A stretch of DNA of 64,000 nucleotides, taken from assembly GCA_900466575.1 (NCBI GenBank), contig UBMP01000014.1, positions 93,602 through 157,601 on the forward strand. The letters run 5' to 3'. Source of the DNA: Hyphomicrobiales bacterium (GTDB taxonomy: Bacteria > Pseudomonadota > Alphaproteobacteria > Rhizobiales > Rhizobiaceae). The notes below the pieces were generated by a model, which ran no database searches, was not told where the DNA came from, and saw only the letters and a list, made by a program, of their open reading frames with translations. The position numbers were made by a program, and so were the translations under genes. Every line of letters begins with the position of its first letter. Positions within the stretch are counted from its first letter, which is position 1. This document shows positions 39,308 through 49,555 of the stretch, piece by piece.

Positions 39308-40918
39308 ATGGAGGAGCTCGGCGTTCGCAACCAGGCCAACAGTCTGGCAAAGATCGGTTTCAGGAATCTGGCGACGGTTCGCTATAACTTCCTGGAAGCA
39401 TCCCTTTACGAAGAAGCCATTCGCAATGGTGAAGCCACTCTGACCGCCGATGGCGCACTTCGCGCGATGACCGGTCAGCACACCGGCCGCTCTGCCAAGG
39501 ACAAGTTCGTCGTTCGCGACGCCAAGACCGATGGCCAGATCTGGTGGGACAACAACAAGCCCATGTCGCCCATGCATTTCGAAGTGCTCTATAACGACAT
39601 GCTGCAATTCGCCGAAGGCAAGTCGCTTTACGTGCAGGACCTCGTCGGTGGTGCTGATGCTGCCAATGCGCTGCCGACCCGCGTCGTCACCGAATACGCC
39701 TGGCACTCGCTCTTCATCCGCAACCTGCTGATCCGTCCGGAACGCTCGACGCTTGCCGGCTTCCTGCCGAAACTGACGATCATCGACCTGCCGTCGTTCC
39801 GCGCCAATCCGGAGCGTCACGGCTGCCGCACGGAGACCGTGATCGCCTGCGACCTCGAGAACGGCATCGTTCTGATCGGCGGCACCTCCTACGCCGGCGA
39901 AATCAAGAAGTCGGTCTTCACGGCGCTGAACTACAATCTGCCGGCCAAGAAGGTCATGCCGATGCACTGCTCGGCCAACGTTGGCCCGGCCGGCGACACG
40001 GCTGTCTTCTTCGGCCTCTCCGGCACCGGCAAGACCACGCTCTCCGCCGATCCGACCCGCACGCTCATCGGCGACGACGAGCACGGCTGGGGCGAAGATG
40101 GCGTCTTCAACTTCGAAGGCGGCTGCTACGCCAAGACCATCCGCCTGTCGGCTGAAGCCGAGCCGGAAATCTACGCCGCCTCGCGCCGCTTCGGCACGGT
40201 TCTGGAAAACGTGGCGCTCGACGACGCCCGCGTTCCGAACTTCGATGATGCCTCGGCCACGGAAAACACCCGCAGCGCCTATCCGCTGCATTTCATCCCG
40301 AACGCTTCCGATACGGGTCGTGCGGGCCAGCCGCAGAACATCATCATGCTGACGGCCGACGCCTTCGGCGTTCTGCCGCCGATCGCCAAGCTGACGCCCG
40401 AACAGGCCATGTACCACTTCCTCTCCGGCTACACCGCCAAGGTTGCCGGCACGGAAAAGGGTGTGACCGAGCCGGAAGCCACCTTCTCGACCTGCTTCGG
40501 CGCGCCGTTCATGCCGCGGCACCCGTCGGAATACGGCAACCTGCTCAAGGACCTGATCGCCAAGCATGGCGTCAATTGCTGGCTCGTTTCCACCGGCTGG
40601 ACTGGGGGCGCCTACGGCACCGGCAAGCGCATGCCGATCAAGGCGACGCGCGCGCTTCTGACGGCGGCTCTCGACGGTTCGCTGAACAATGTCGAGTTCC
40701 GCGTTGATCCGAACTTCGGCTTCCGGGTCCCGGTTGCCGTCGAAGGTGTCGATACGAAGATCCTGGATCCGCGTTCGACCTGGAGCGATGCCGCAGCCTA
40801 TGATGCCCAGGCCCGCAAGCTGGTCGACATGTTCGTCGCCAACTTCGCCAAGTTCGAAAATCATGTCGATGGCAGCGTCCGTGACGCCGCCCCCGGCACC
40901 CGTCTGGCGGCTGAATAA
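39308..40918 (+). CDS. pckA: Phosphoenolpyruvate carboxykinase (ATP)
   Basis: PckA converts oxaloacetate and ATP to phosphoenolpyruvate, the entry to gluconeogenesis when rhizobia grow on dicarboxylates. The 536-residue protein is the ATP type, with the kinase-1a motif [15 protein letters not shown] (Lys242), the kinase-2/metal motif [23 protein letters not shown] and [18 protein letters not shown] precedes the ATG at 39308. A strong hairpin follows at 40948. Confidence 0.97.
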   Translation: MEELGVRNQANSLAKIGFRNLATVRYNFLEASLYEEAIRNGEATLTADGALRAMTGQHTGRSAKDKFVVRDAKTDGQIWWDNNKPMSPMHFEVLYNDMLQFAEGKSLYVQDLVGGADAANALPTRVVTEYAWHSLFIRNLLIRPERSTLAGFLPKLTIIDLPSFRANPERHGCRTETVIACDLENGIVLIGGTSYAGEIKKSVFTALNYNLPAKKVMPMHCSANVGPAGDTAVFFGLSGTGKTTLSADPTRTLIGDDEHGWGEDGVFNFEGGCYAKTIRLSAEAEPEIYAASRRFGTVLENVALDDARVPNFDDASATENTRSAYPLHFIPNASDTGRAGQPQNIIMLTADAFGVLPPIAKLTPEQAMYHFLSGYTAKVAGTEKGVTEPEATFSTCFGAPFMPRHPSEYGNLLKDLIAKHGVNCWLVSTGWTGGAYGTGKRMPIKATRALLTAALDGSLNNVEFRVDPNFGFRVPVAVEGVDTKILDPRSTWSDAAAYDAQARKLVDMFVANFAKFENHVDGSVRDAAPGTRLAAE

Positions 40919-40935
40919 GCCAGAGGACCACAGAC

Positions 40936-40951
40936 GGATTCACGTGAAACC
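40936..40951. promoter_or_regulatory. parS-like ParB binding site 3
   Basis: GGATTCACGTGAAACC matches parS at 13 of 16 positions with an intact TTCACGTGAA core. It lies 18 bases after the pckA stop and overlaps the left arm of the pckA terminator by four bases. Confidence 0.62.
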
Positions 40952-40986
40952 CGGTATGCGGAACCGCATGCCGGGTTCTCCGTTTT
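40948..40986 (+). terminator. Terminator after pckA
   Basis: AACCCGGTATGCGG, a 2-base loop, CCGCATGCCGGGTT form a 14-bp stem with one mismatch, followed by CTCCGTTTT. Confidence 0.8.
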
Positions 40987-41059
40987 GCGGGTTGTTTGAC
41001 GGCAGCCCGGCATGTGAAATAGAGGTCGTTGCCCGCAACACCCGCAGGAACAACAAGAT

Positions 41060-41494
41060 ATGGCCAGCGAAGACCTCATCATCTCGAGCCGCGTGACGAT
41101 CAATGGCTGGGAACTGACCGAGCAGTTCATCCTCGCCGGCGGGCCCGGGGGGCAGAATGTCAACAAGGTCGCAAGCGCCGTTCAGCTGTTCTTTCCGCTG
41201 ATGGCCTCGCCCTCACTGTCTGACGCCGTCAAGGAGCGCGCCGCCAAGATCGCCGGCCGTCGCCTGTCGAAAGAAGGTGTGCTGCTCATCGAGGCGAGCC
41301 GTTTCCGAAGCCAGGACCGTAATCGCGAAGATGCCCGCGAGCGTTTGAAGGAACTAATCGTCGAGGCCATGCAGCCGCCACCGCCGCCACGCCGGAAGAC
41401 GAAGCCCACGAAGGGCTCGATAGAACGGCGCCTCAAGGCGAAGTCCGGCCGCTCGGAAATCAAGAAGATGCGCGGCAAACCGGGCGGGGATTGA
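41060..41494 (+). CDS. arfB: ArfB-type alternative ribosome-rescue factor
   Basis: ArfB (YaeJ) is a peptidyl-tRNA hydrolase that frees ribosomes stalled on messages without a stop codon. The 144-residue protein has the catalytic GGQ at residues 30-32 in AGGPGGQNVNKVASAVQL, and a long basic C-terminal tail (from about 100, PPPPPRRKTKPTKGS) that enters the mRNA channel. This length and tail separate it from full release factors. It is followed after 30 bases by alkB. Confidence 0.91.
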   Translation: MASEDLIISSRVTINGWELTEQFILAGGPGGQNVNKVASAVQLFFPLMASPSLSDAVKERAAKIAGRRLSKEGVLLIEASRFRSQDRNREDARERLKELIVEAMQPPPPPRRKTKPTKGSIERRLKAKSGRSEIKKMRGKPGGD

Positions 41495-41524
41495 GGGCGT
41501 AACGGACTTCGAGGAGTTTGCGCA

Positions 41525-42136
41525 ATGAAAGAGCTTCCGCAGGATTTCGTCTACCTGCCCGGCTATCTCGATCGCGAGGCGCAAGCCTCGCTGCTGGAAG
41601 CCGTGCGCGCGGGCGTGGCTGAAGCCCCTCTGTTCACCCCTGCCATGCCGAAGACCGGCAAGCCGATGTCTGTCCGCATGACGAATTTCGGAGCACTCGG
41701 CTGGGTGACTGACAAGGAGCGGGGCTACCGCTATCAGCCGATGCACCCGATCACCGGGAAGCCGTGGCCTGCCATCCCGCCCGTTCTTCTCGAGATGTGG
41801 CGCTCGCTTGCGAACTTTCCCAACGATCCGGAAGCCTGCCTCGTCAATTTCTACGGACCCGACGCCAAGATGGGCCTGCATCAGGATCGCGACGAAACAG
41901 AATTTGCAGCACCCGTGCTGTCGATCTCGCTCGGCGACACCTGCCTTTTCCGAATCGGTGGCGAGGAGCGAACTGGGCCGGCGGCCTCGCTGAAGCTTTC
42001 AAGCGGCGACGTCGTCTTGCTGGCCGGGAAAAGCAGGCTGGCGTTTCACGGGGTCACGCGCATCTATCCCGGCACGTCGACACTGTTGAAAGGCGAGGGG
42101 CGAGTGAACCTGACCTTGCGTCGGGTCAATCCCTGA
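41525..42136 (+). CDS. alkB: Alpha-ketoglutarate-dependent dioxygenase AlkB
   Basis: AlkB repairs 1-methyladenine and 3-methylcytosine in DNA and RNA by oxidative demethylation. The 203-residue protein has the iron ligands in GLHQDRDE (His119 and Asp121) and FHGVTRI (His175), and the 2-oxoglutarate-binding RVNLTLRR at the C-terminus. NFYGPDAKMG before the HxD is the family substrate-loop region. It converges with coaA, whose stop lies 9 bases beyond. Confidence 0.93.
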   Translation: MKELPQDFVYLPGYLDREAQASLLEAVRAGVAEAPLFTPAMPKTGKPMSVRMTNFGALGWVTDKERGYRYQPMHPITGKPWPAIPPVLLEMWRSLANFPNDPEACLVNFYGPDAKMGLHQDRDETEFAAPVLSISLGDTCLFRIGGEERTGPAASLKLSSGDVVLLAGKSRLAFHGVTRIYPGTSTLLKGEGRVNLTLRRVNP

Positions 42137-42145
42137 GCGACCGCT

Positions 42146-43141
42146 TCAAAGCTTGCGAAGCGCCACTTCTTCGATGAGATGGTTCTTGCCCTTGCGCAGG
42201 ATGAGATCGGCGCGCGGCCGGGTCGGCAGGATATTTTCGCGCAGGTTCTTCAGGTTCGTATTCGACCAAAGACCCTCCGCGATCTTCAGCGCATCCGCCT
42301 CGCTGACTTCCGCATAGCGATGGAAGTAGGACTCGGGCTTCTTGAACGCCGTTTCCCGAAGCCGCATGAAGCGGTCGATATACCAGGTGTGAATCTGGCT
42401 TTCTTCCGCGTCGATATAGATCGAGAAGTCGAAGAAGTCCGACACGATCGGCACGATCTTGCCGTCCGCCGGCAGATTGCGCGACTGCAGGACGTTGATC
42501 CCTTCGAAGATCAGGATGTCCGGCCTGTCAACGATATCGAACTCCTTGTCGAGCACGTCATAAGTCAGGTGCGAATATTTCGGTGCCTTCACATTCGGCT
42601 GCCCGGCCTTTATGGCGGAAAGGAAGCGCAAGAGCTGTCCGATATCGTAGCTTTCCGGGAAGCCCTTGCGATCCATGATCTTCTGCGCATTCAGTATCGC
42701 GTTCGGATAGAGAAATCCGTCAGTCGTCACCAGATCGACCTTCGGGCTTGAAGGCCAGCGGGCGAGAAGCTGTTTCAGGATACGTGCGGTCGTCGACTTG
42801 CCCACGGCCACGGAGCCAGCAATGCCGATGACGAAGGGCGTCTTGATGTCATTGTCCATCGACAAAAAGCGCTGGCGCTGCCGGAACAGGAGTTGTGACG
42901 ATTCGACATGGGCCGAGAGAAGTCGCGACAGCGACAGATAAATCCGCCGTACTTCGGAAATGTCGATCGGGTCGTTGAGCGAGCGGAGCTGGCGAACCTC
43001 TTCCGCCGTCAGCGTCAGCGGCGTGTCGGCCCGAAACTGCGACCACTGGTCGGCGGTGAAGAAGCGATAGGGGGAATAGTCGTTGGGTTGGAAATGGTCC
43101 AAGGCTTCCACCGCTTCGATTTCACCGACGACACTGTTCAT
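42146..43141 (-). CDS. coaA: Pantothenate kinase type I
   Basis: CoaA phosphorylates pantothenate, the committed step of CoA synthesis. The 331-residue protein has P-loop [17 protein letters not shown], then [21 protein letters not shown] and IFEGINVLQ, all typical of the bacterial PanK-I. Its ATG overlaps the hisE stop by 4 bases, so it is the last gene of the his operon. The other end of the CoA pathway, coaE, is near the origin in this window. Confidence 0.96.
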   Translation of the reverse strand: MNSVVGEIEAVEALDHFQPNDYSPYRFFTADQWSQFRADTPLTLTAEEVRQLRSLNDPIDISEVRRIYLSLSRLLSAHVESSQLLFRQRQRFLSMDNDIKTPFVIGIAGSVAVGKSTTARILKQLLARWPSSPKVDLVTTDGFLYPNAILNAQKIMDRKGFPESYDIGQLLRFLSAIKAGQPNVKAPKYSHLTYDVLDKEFDIVDRPDILIFEGINVLQSRNLPADGKIVPIVSDFFDFSIYIDAEESQIHTWYIDRFMRLRETAFKKPESYFHRYAEVSEADALKIAEGLWSNTNLKNLRENILPTRPRADLILRKGKNHLIEEVALRKL

Positions 43142-43461
43142 GAGGACTTCCGGCTCGCCTTTTCCGTGAGACCCGACTGCGCTGTCCGCCGCTCGAGCTC
43201 TGCCATGACGTCGCTGATCGGGATGCCGGCAATGCCGAGAACCACAAGCAGATGATAGATCACGTCCGCCGCCTCATAAGTGAGGTTTTCGCGGTCGTTG
43301 GTGACGGCGGCCATAACCGCCTCGATGGCCTCTTCGCCGAGCTTCTTCGCCGCCTTGGGCTGCCCGCCGGCATAGAGCTTGGCGGTCCAGGATTCGTCCG
43401 GCGAGGCCTTGGCGCGATTGGCGACGATGGCTTCCAGATCAGTCAGCGAAAAGCCGCTCAT
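43138..43461 (-). CDS. hisE: Phosphoribosyl-ATP pyrophosphatase
   Basis: HisE hydrolyses phosphoribosyl-ATP to phosphoribosyl-AMP in histidine synthesis. The 107-residue all-helical protein has [16 protein letters not shown] and [18 protein letters not shown], with the MazG-like Glu/Asp metal ligands. It is not fused to hisI here. It overlaps both hisF and coaA by 4 bases. Confidence 0.94.
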   Translation of the reverse strand: MSGFSLTDLEAIVANRAKASPDESWTAKLYAGGQPKAAKKLGEEAIEAVMAAVTNDRENLTYEAADVIYHLLVVLGIAGIPISDVMAELERRTAQSGLTEKASRKSS

Positions 43462-44252
43462 GCCGCTTCTCCCGGAGGATCGAGCCGCATCGCAATGCCG
43501 TGCTCGGCCATATAGCGTTTGGCCTCACCGACCGAATAGGTGCCGAAATGGAAGATGGAGGCGGCGAGAACCGCCGTCGCATGGCCGTCGCGAATGCCTT
43601 CCACCATATGATCGAGATTGCCGACTCCGCCCGAAGCGATCACCGGCACATGCACGGCATCCGCAATGGTGCGGGTGAGGCCGATATCGTAGCCTGACTT
43701 CTGTCCGTCGCGGTCCATCGAGGTCAGCAGCAATTCGCCCGCCCCGCGCTCGACCATCTTGATCGCGAATTCCACCGCTTCGATACCCGTGGCATTGCGC
43801 CCGCCATGGGTGAAGATTTCCCAGCGGTCGGTCTCGCCGGGCTTCGAAACCTTTTTCGAATCAATCGACACGACGATGCACTGGTCGCCGAACTTGTCGG
43901 CGGCTTCCGAGACAAAATCGGGGTTCTGCACGGCGGCCGAATTGATCGACACCTTGTCGGCCCCCGCCAGCAGAAGCTTACGAATGTCGCCGACGCTGCG
44001 TACGCCCCCGCCGACCGTGACCGGCATGAAGCAATGATCGGCTGTGCGCGCCACCACGTCGAAGATCGTGTCGCGATTGTCGGAGGACGCGGTGATGTCG
44101 AGGAAGCAAAGCTCGTCGGCGCCGGCCGCATCATAGGCCTTGGCGGCATCGACCGGATCGCCGGCGTCGATCAGATTGACGAAGCTCACGCCCTTGACGA
44201 CGCGCCCGTCCTTGACGTCGAGGCAGGGAATAACGCGTGCTTTCAGGGTCAT
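43458..44252 (-). CDS. hisF: Imidazole glycerol phosphate synthase cyclase subunit
   Basis: HisF, with the amidotransferase HisH, forms imidazole glycerol phosphate and AICAR. The 264-residue TIM barrel has [16 protein letters not shown] with the catalytic Asp, [10 protein letters not shown] and [15 protein letters not shown] with the second catalytic Asp, and IASGGVGN. The start ATG 44252 is about 97 bases after the small membrane protein gene. Confidence 0.96.
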   Translation of the reverse strand: MTLKARVIPCLDVKDGRVVKGVSFVNLIDAGDPVDAAKAYDAAGADELCFLDITASSDNRDTIFDVVARTADHCFMPVTVGGGVRSVGDIRKLLLAGADKVSINSAAVQNPDFVSEAADKFGDQCIVVSIDSKKVSKPGETDRWEIFTHGGRNATGIEAVEFAIKMVERGAGELLLTSMDRDGQKSGYDIGLTRTIADAVHVPVIASGGVGNLDHMVEGIRDGHATAVLAASIFHFGTYSVGEAKRYMAEHGIAMRLDPPGEAA

Positions 44253-44349
44253 GAATACCGCTCCCGCGATAGTAGATGTCTGGTTTCAGGTAGAAAGGGC
44301 GATAGCTGCCTCTTGTCAAGGCGTTGCGCCGCCGCAAATCGTTTGAAGG

Positions 44350-44685
44350 TCACGAATTCTTGTTTCTGTATTTTACGACGAGGACGATGACCAGAACCAC
44401 ACACCACACGATGGCAGCCAAGGCACCGAGCGGCAGGCTCACCAGCCCCAGCCATCCCAACACGAACATCACCGATAAGGTTTCACCATAGTCGGTCCCG
44501 CCAATCACGCAGGGATACACACCGCCTTCGTTGAGCGTACAGCCATTAGCCTCGGCAATCGCGCCGGCCGAGAAGGCCGAAATCACTGGGGCAAAGGCCA
44601 GAAGCAGAATGATCGCCGCAGACAGCGCGAAAGCCAGGATAAGGCCTCTCCCGCTCTTCTGTCCGGGCGATATCCTGTCCGTCAT
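44350..44685 (-). CDS. Small membrane protein of unknown function in his operon
   Basis: A 111-residue protein I do not recognise. It has two hydrophobic segments (about 15-38 and 70-102) separated by a short extracytoplasmic loop with two Cys (NGCTLNEGG and YPCVIGG) that could form a disulfide, and ends with KYRNKNS. It overlaps the hisA stop by 4 bases and lies between hisA and hisF, so it is translated with histidine genes, but there is no evidence that it takes part in the pathway. Confidence 0.75.
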   Translation of the reverse strand: MTDRISPGQKSGRGLILAFALSAAIILLLAFAPVISAFSAGAIAEANGCTLNEGGVYPCVIGGTDYGETLSVMFVLGWLGLVSLPLGALAAIVWCVVLVIVLVVKYRNKNS

Positions 44686-45419
44686 CCGCCATTGGCCTCG
44701 CGCAGGATCGCCAGCGCTTCCGCCGGATCGACACGGCCATCATAAAGTGCACGCCCCGAAATCGCACCTTCCAGCTTCCGCGCATCCGGCATGGTCATGC
44801 GGACGATATCGGCGATGGAGGCGAGACCGCCCGAGGCGATCACCGGGATGCTCACGGCATCGGCAAGCTCGATGGTCGAATCCCAGTTGATGCCGGTGAG
44901 AATCCCGTCGCGGTCGATGTCGGTGTAAACGATGGCCGAAACGCCCGCGCCTTCGAACTTCTTCGCAAGCTCGATCACGCCGAGTTCCGAGGCCTCCGCC
45001 CAGCCCTCGACGGCCACGCGGCCACCCTTGGCGTCGATGCCGACGGCGATATGACCGGGAAATTTGCGGCAGGCTTCCTTGACGAGTTCCGGATTGCGCA
45101 CGGCAACGGTCCCCAGGATCACGCGCGTCAGCCCCTTGGAAAGCCATGCCTCGATATGCTCCAGCGTGCGGATTCCGCCGCCGAGCTGAACCGGGTTCTT
45201 CGTCGCCTTCAGGATCGCCTCGACGGCCGCGCCGTTGACCGATTCACCGGCAAAGGCGCCGTTCAGGTCCACCACATGCAGCCACTCGAAACCTTGGTTT
45301 TCGAAGGCCAGCGCCTGTGCCGCCGGGTCGGGATTATAGATGGTTGCCTGGTCCATATCGCCAAGCTTGAGGCGAACGCACTGGCCGTCCTTGAGGTCGA
45401 TTGCCGGAAAAAGGATCAT
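44682..45419 (-). CDS. hisA: ProFAR isomerase
   Basis: HisA isomerises ProFAR to PRFAR in histidine synthesis. The 245-residue half-barrel-repeat TIM barrel has [15 protein letters not shown] with the catalytic Asp, [23 protein letters not shown] with the second Asp, and IASGGLAS. Located between hisH (22-base gap) and the small membrane protein gene. Confidence 0.96.
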   Translation of the reverse strand: MILFPAIDLKDGQCVRLKLGDMDQATIYNPDPAAQALAFENQGFEWLHVVDLNGAFAGESVNGAAVEAILKATKNPVQLGGGIRTLEHIEAWLSKGLTRVILGTVAVRNPELVKEACRKFPGHIAVGIDAKGGRVAVEGWAEASELGVIELAKKFEGAGVSAIVYTDIDRDGILTGINWDSTIELADAVSIPVIASGGLASIADIVRMTMPDARKLEGAISGRALYDGRVDPAEALAILREANGG

Positions 45420-45441
45420 GGTCGTCTCTCGAAGGAATGTT

Positions 45442-46092
45442 TCAGGGCTTCCATTTCAGGAAGTTGGAAATGAGGGCAAGGCCGAGCTTCTGGCTCTTTT
45501 CCGGGTGGAATTGAGCGCCGGCCTTGTTGTCATGCGCAACGAAGGCCGTCACCGGCCCGCCATAGTCGGTCACCGCCACCACGTCCTCGGCGCGCTCCGC
45601 CTTCAGGTGGTAGGAGTGGACGAAATAGGCATGCAGGCCATCAACTCCCGTCGGGATACCGTCAAAGAGCGGGTGAGGGTGATTGAGCGTCAGCGTATTC
45701 CAGCCGATCTGCGGCACTTTCAGCGAAGCATCTTCCGGCTCGATCAGGACGACATCGCCCTTGATCCAGCCGAGGCCTTCAGTCACCGTCTTTTCAAGAC
45801 CGCGCGAGGACATGAGCTGCATGCCGACGCAGATGCCGAGGAACGGATTGCCCTTCACTTCGACCGCTTCCCGCAGCGCCTCGACCATGCCGTCGACGGC
45901 ATTCAGCCCGGCGCGGCAATCGGCATAGGCGCCCACACCCGGCAGGACGATATGGCTGGCGGATGCAACGACCTCCGGATCTGCGGTGAGCACGATCTGA
46001 TGGTCAAGACCGGCCTCGCGGGCGGCACGCTCGAACGCCTTGGTGGCGGAGCGCAGGTTTCCCGAACCGTAATCGACAATGGCGGTCAGCAT
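45442..46092 (-). CDS. hisH: Imidazole glycerol phosphate synthase glutaminase subunit
   Basis: HisH supplies ammonia from glutamine to HisF. The 216-residue class I glutaminase has the nucleophile Cys in [15 protein letters not shown] and the His/Glu pair in [19 protein letters not shown] at the N-terminus is the family start. It overlaps the DUF2628 gene by one base. Confidence 0.96.
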   Translation of the reverse strand: MLTAIVDYGSGNLRSATKAFERAAREAGLDHQIVLTADPEVVASASHIVLPGVGAYADCRAGLNAVDGMVEALREAVEVKGNPFLGICVGMQLMSSRGLEKTVTEGLGWIKGDVVLIEPEDASLKVPQIGWNTLTLNHPHPLFDGIPTGVDGLHAYFVHSYHLKAERAEDVVAVTDYGGPVTAFVAHDNKAGAQFHPEKSQKLGLALISNFLKWKP

Positions 46093-46562
46093 CAGCGTCC
46101 CTTCTGAAAATCAATCATGCCGAACTGGTGTGCCGGCCTGGGGTAGGGGCTTCTGGTCGCGCCCATCTCCAGTTTGGAGATCGGATCCTCGGCCGGAATC
46201 TCGTCGCCCTCGCCGTAGTGGATTGCCTCGGCATCCGCAAGACTTGTGGCCGTGACCACGCGTTCCGTTTTCCAGCCGCGGCGGGCAAGATGATCGCTCA
46301 AACGTACCCGCGCTTCAAAACCATAGATGAGGCTCGAGGCGGCAAGCAGGATGAAACCGACGCCCAATGTCTGGGGTGCCGCGAGACACGCGAAGCCAAG
46401 TGCCCGCACGATCAGAAGAATGAGTGCGTCCAGAAAGAGCCCATGCGCCAGCGCGTGAATGGTCGGAAAGAGCGCGGCGGCCCACGAAAAGCCGTCGCGC
46501 ACGAAGCGGCATTCCGGATCGTGGAGCCGGCCGTTGGGCGAAAGAACGATATAGGCTGCCAT
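46092..46562 (-). CDS. DUF2628 family membrane protein in his operon
   Basis: A 156-residue protein of unknown function. It begins [11 protein letters not shown] (ATG 46562) and has two or three hydrophobic segments between about residues 25 and 85 ([47 protein letters not shown]). A soluble tail carries [17 protein letters not shown]. The ATG was chosen since a longer frame runs into hisB. It sits between hisB and hisH, and this placement is typical of rhizobia. Confidence 0.82.
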   Translation of the reverse strand: MAAYIVLSPNGRLHDPECRFVRDGFSWAAALFPTIHALAHGLFLDALILLIVRALGFACLAAPQTLGVGFILLAASSLIYGFEARVRLSDHLARRGWKTERVVTATSLADAEAIHYGEGDEIPAEDPISKLEMGATRSPYPRPAHQFGMIDFQKGR

Positions 46563-46599
46563 CTCCGTCAATCCCGATGGAGCGGGCTGCTTGGCCTCT

Positions 46600-47199
46600 T
46601 TAGACAAGCATGCCCTTGGTGGAAGGAACCCGGCTTTGCTGGCGCGGGTCGATCTCGCAGGCCGTGCGCAGAACCCGCGCAACCGCCTTGAAGCAGGTTT
46701 CGGCAATATGATGGTTGTTGGCGCCGTAATGGTTCATCACATGCAGCGTGATGCCGCCATGCTGCGACAGCGCCTGGAAGAATTCCCGCACCAGTTCCGT
46801 ATCAAACGTGCCGACCTTCGGGGCCGAGAAATTGACGTTCCAGACAAGGAAGGGCCGGCCCGAAATATCGACGGCAGCCTTGGTCATCGTCTCGTCCATG
46901 GCAAGGTCGAGCGACGCATAGCGCGTGATGCCGCGACGGTCGCCCAGCGCCTTGGAAAGGGCCTGGCCGATCGCAATGCCTGTATCTTCCACCGTGTGAT
47001 GGTCATCGATATGCAGGTCGCCCTTTGCCTCGATCTCCATGTCGATCAAGGAGTGGCGCGACAGCTGTTCCAGCATGTGATCGAAAAAGCCGACCCCGGT
47101 CGAAATGCGCGAAGCGCCCGTGCCGTCGATATTGACGGAGACCGAGATGGACGTCTCGTTCGTCTTGCGGGAAATGCTGGCGCTGCGGGTCTCGGCCAT
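46600..47199 (-). CDS. hisB: Imidazoleglycerol-phosphate dehydratase
   Basis: HisB dehydrates imidazole glycerol phosphate to imidazole acetol phosphate. This is the monofunctional form of 199 residues. Seen are the Mn-binding motifs [27 protein letters not shown] and a C-terminal [18 protein letters not shown] 47199 is preceded by GGAG; a TTG four codons upstream is less likely. It is the first gene of hisB-DUF2628-hisH-hisA-orf-hisF-hisE-coaA and is divergent from hslV. Confidence 0.96.
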   Translation of the reverse strand: MAETRSASISRKTNETSISVSVNIDGTGASRISTGVGFFDHMLEQLSRHSLIDMEIEAKGDLHIDDHHTVEDTGIAIGQALSKALGDRRGITRYASLDLAMDETMTKAAVDISGRPFLVWNVNFSAPKVGTFDTELVREFFQALSQHGGITLHVMNHYGANNHHIAETCFKAVARVLRTACEIDPRQQSRVPSTKGMLV

Positions 47200-47473
47200 C
47201 GCGTTCTCCAATGCGTATAGAGTTGCCGCTGCATATCAGGCGGGGCGCGAAGAATCCAGCGCCAAGGCGCAAGGCCGCGCAAGCGCGCTCAAGTAGGGTG
47301 CGAGCGCTTGGCTTTCAACGGATTGCAATCGCCACGCCACGGCTTACATAGGTCTCGAACGCCGCCCAAAGGGGGCGACAGATGCAAGTCCATGCCGAGG
47401 CCACAGACCGGTTTCGACAGAAAGGATTGCATCAGGACAAGAGAGCCGGAGACGCCGGCGCAACGGGTGTTTT

Positions 47474-48004
47474 ATGACAACGATTATTACGGTCCGCAAA
47501 GGCGGAAAGGTGGTAATGGCCGGCGACGGGCAGGTAAGCCTCGGTCAGACGGTGATGAAGGGCAATGCGCGAAAGGTTCGCCGCATCGGCAAGGGCGGCG
47601 AGGTGATTGCCGGTTTCGCAGGCGCCACGGCAGACGCTTTCACGCTTCTTGACCGGCTGGAAAAGAAGCTCGAACAATATCCGGGCCAGCTGATGCGCGC
47701 GGCCGTCGAACTCGCCAAGGACTGGCGCACCGACAAGTACCTGCGCAATCTTGAAGCGATGATGCTGGTGGCCGACAAGGACATTACGCTCGCCGTCACC
47801 GGCAATGGCGACGTGCTGGAGCCGGAACATGGCGCGATGGCGATCGGCTCCGGCGGCAATTATGCCTTCGCCGCGGCCCGCGCGCTGATGGATACGGATC
47901 TTTCGGCCGAAGACGTGGCGCGCCGCGCCATGACGATCGCTGCCGATATCTGCGTCTACACCAATGGCAATGTCATCGTCGAAACGCTCGACGCTGCCAA
48001 CTAA
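47474..48004 (+). CDS. hslV: ATP-dependent protease subunit HslV (ClpQ)
   Basis: HslV is the proteasome-like peptidase that works with HslU. The 176-residue protein starts [20 protein letters not shown]; the Thr after the initiator Met is the catalytic nucleophile. [18 protein letters not shown] and [16 protein letters not shown] are family motifs. hslU starts 26 bases after its stop. In several relatives a GNAT gene separates the two; it is absent here. Confidence 0.96.
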   Translation: MTTIITVRKGGKVVMAGDGQVSLGQTVMKGNARKVRRIGKGGEVIAGFAGATADAFTLLDRLEKKLEQYPGQLMRAAVELAKDWRTDKYLRNLEAMMLVADKDITLAVTGNGDVLEPEHGAMAIGSGGNYAFAAARALMDTDLSAEDVARRAMTIAADICVYTNGNVIVETLDAAN

Positions 48005-48030
48005 GCCCTCGTTTCGATTGGATTCCACGA

Positions 48031-49338
48031 ATGACCAATTTCTCTCCCCGCGAGATCGTCTCCGAGCTCGATCGCTATATCATTGGCCAGCATGAGGCCA
48101 AGCGCGCGGTGGCGATTGCGCTGCGCAACCGCTGGCGCCGGCAGCAATTGCCCGACGACCTGCGCGACGAAGTCATGCCCAAGAACATTCTGATGATCGG
48201 TCCGACCGGCGTCGGCAAGACGGAGATATCGCGCCGTCTCGCCCGCCTTGCCGGCGCACCCTTCATCAAGGTCGAAGCCACCAAGTTCACCGAAGTCGGC
48301 TATGTCGGCCGCGATGTCGAGCAGATCGTGCGCGATCTGGTCGAGGCCGGCATCGTGCTGGTGAAGGAAAAGAAGCGCGCCGAGGTGAAGGCCAAGGCGC
48401 ATCTGAATGCTGAGGAGCGGGTTCTGGACGCCCTCGTCGGCGCGACCGCCTCGCCCGCGACCCGCGACAGCTTCCGCAAGAAGCTGCGCGACGGCCAGCT
48501 GGACGACAAGGAAATCGAGGTCGAGGTCGCCGACACCGGCGGCCAGGGCGGCGGTTTCGAAATCCCCGGCATGCCGGGCGCCAATATCGGCGTGCTGAAC
48601 ATTTCCGATCTGCTCGGCAAGGCCATGGGTGGCCGGACGAAGAAAATCCGCACGACGGTGAAGAACTCCTATGCCGATCTCATCAACGACGAGTCCGACA
48701 AGCTGATCGACAACGAGCAGATCACCCGCGAGGCGATCCGCTCGGCCGAGAACGACGGCATCGTCTTCCTCGACGAAATCGACAAGATCGCCGCCGGCGA
48801 AGGCCGTTTCGGCGCGGGGGTTTCGCGCGAAGGCGTGCAGCGCGACCTGCTGCCGCTGGTCGAGGGCACGACGGTTGCCACCAAATACGGGCCGGTGAAG
48901 ACGGATCACATCCTGTTCATCGCCTCGGGCGCATTCCACGTCTCGAAGCCTTCTGACCTTCTGCCGGAACTTCAGGGCCGCCTGCCGATCCGCGTCGAAC
49001 TGAAGGCACTGACCAAGGAGGACTTCCGCCGCATCCTGACGGAAACGGAAGCAAGCCTCATCCGCCAGTACAAGGCGCTGATGGCGACGGAAGAAATCGA
49101 ACTCGATTTCACCGAGGACGCGATCGATGCGCTGGCCGATGTTGCCGTCCATCTCAACGCGACGGTCGAAAACATCGGCGCGCGCCGACTGCAGACGGTG
49201 ATGGAACGCGTTTTGGACGAGATTTCTTATGCTGCGCCTGACAAGTCGGGCCAGAAGGTGCTGATCGATTCGGACTATGTGAGCAAACATGTCGGCGACC
49301 TCGCTGCCAACACGGACCTCTCGCGCTACATTCTCTGA
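48031..49338 (+). CDS. hslU: ATPase subunit HslU (ClpY)
   Basis: HslU unfolds substrates for HslV. The 435-residue AAA+ protein has Walker [31 protein letters not shown] (pore loop), an I domain from about 110 to 230, Walker [12 protein letters not shown], the sensor [11 protein letters not shown] and the C-terminal peptide ending DLSRYIL that inserts into HslV. Followed by a strong terminator. Confidence 0.97.
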   Translation: MTNFSPREIVSELDRYIIGQHEAKRAVAIALRNRWRRQQLPDDLRDEVMPKNILMIGPTGVGKTEISRRLARLAGAPFIKVEATKFTEVGYVGRDVEQIVRDLVEAGIVLVKEKKRAEVKAKAHLNAEERVLDALVGATASPATRDSFRKKLRDGQLDDKEIEVEVADTGGQGGGFEIPGMPGANIGVLNISDLLGKAMGGRTKKIRTTVKNSYADLINDESDKLIDNEQITREAIRSAENDGIVFLDEIDKIAAGEGRFGAGVSREGVQRDLLPLVEGTTVATKYGPVKTDHILFIASGAFHVSKPSDLLPELQGRLPIRVELKALTKEDFRRILTETEASLIRQYKALMATEEIELDFTEDAIDALADVAVHLNATVENIGARRLQTVMERVLDEISYAAPDKSGQKVLIDSDYVSKHVGDLAANTDLSRYIL

Positions 49339-49367
49339 CGGACGATTTAATATTTCCGACACAAGAC

Positions 49368-49406
49368 GAGCCCGGTGGTTTCGCCCACCGGGCTTGCTTG
49401 TTTTTA
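49368..49406 (+). terminator. Terminator after hslU
   Basis: AGCCCGGTGG, a 6-base loop, CCACCGGGCT and a TTGCTTGTTTTT tail form a perfect 10-bp stem 30 bases after the stop. Confidence 0.9.
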
Positions 49407-49555
49407 AAGGCATTTTCCGCCGGGTCGGCAGAAGGCATCTTCACTGCGGAAACCGCTGTTGCCCTTGGGGCGGATTAAGGGCATTTTTCCGACAAATTTT
49501 ACGGGCAGTTGCGCCTCTAAAGACGAAGACAAAATTTTGAACAGGTAGTTTGATC

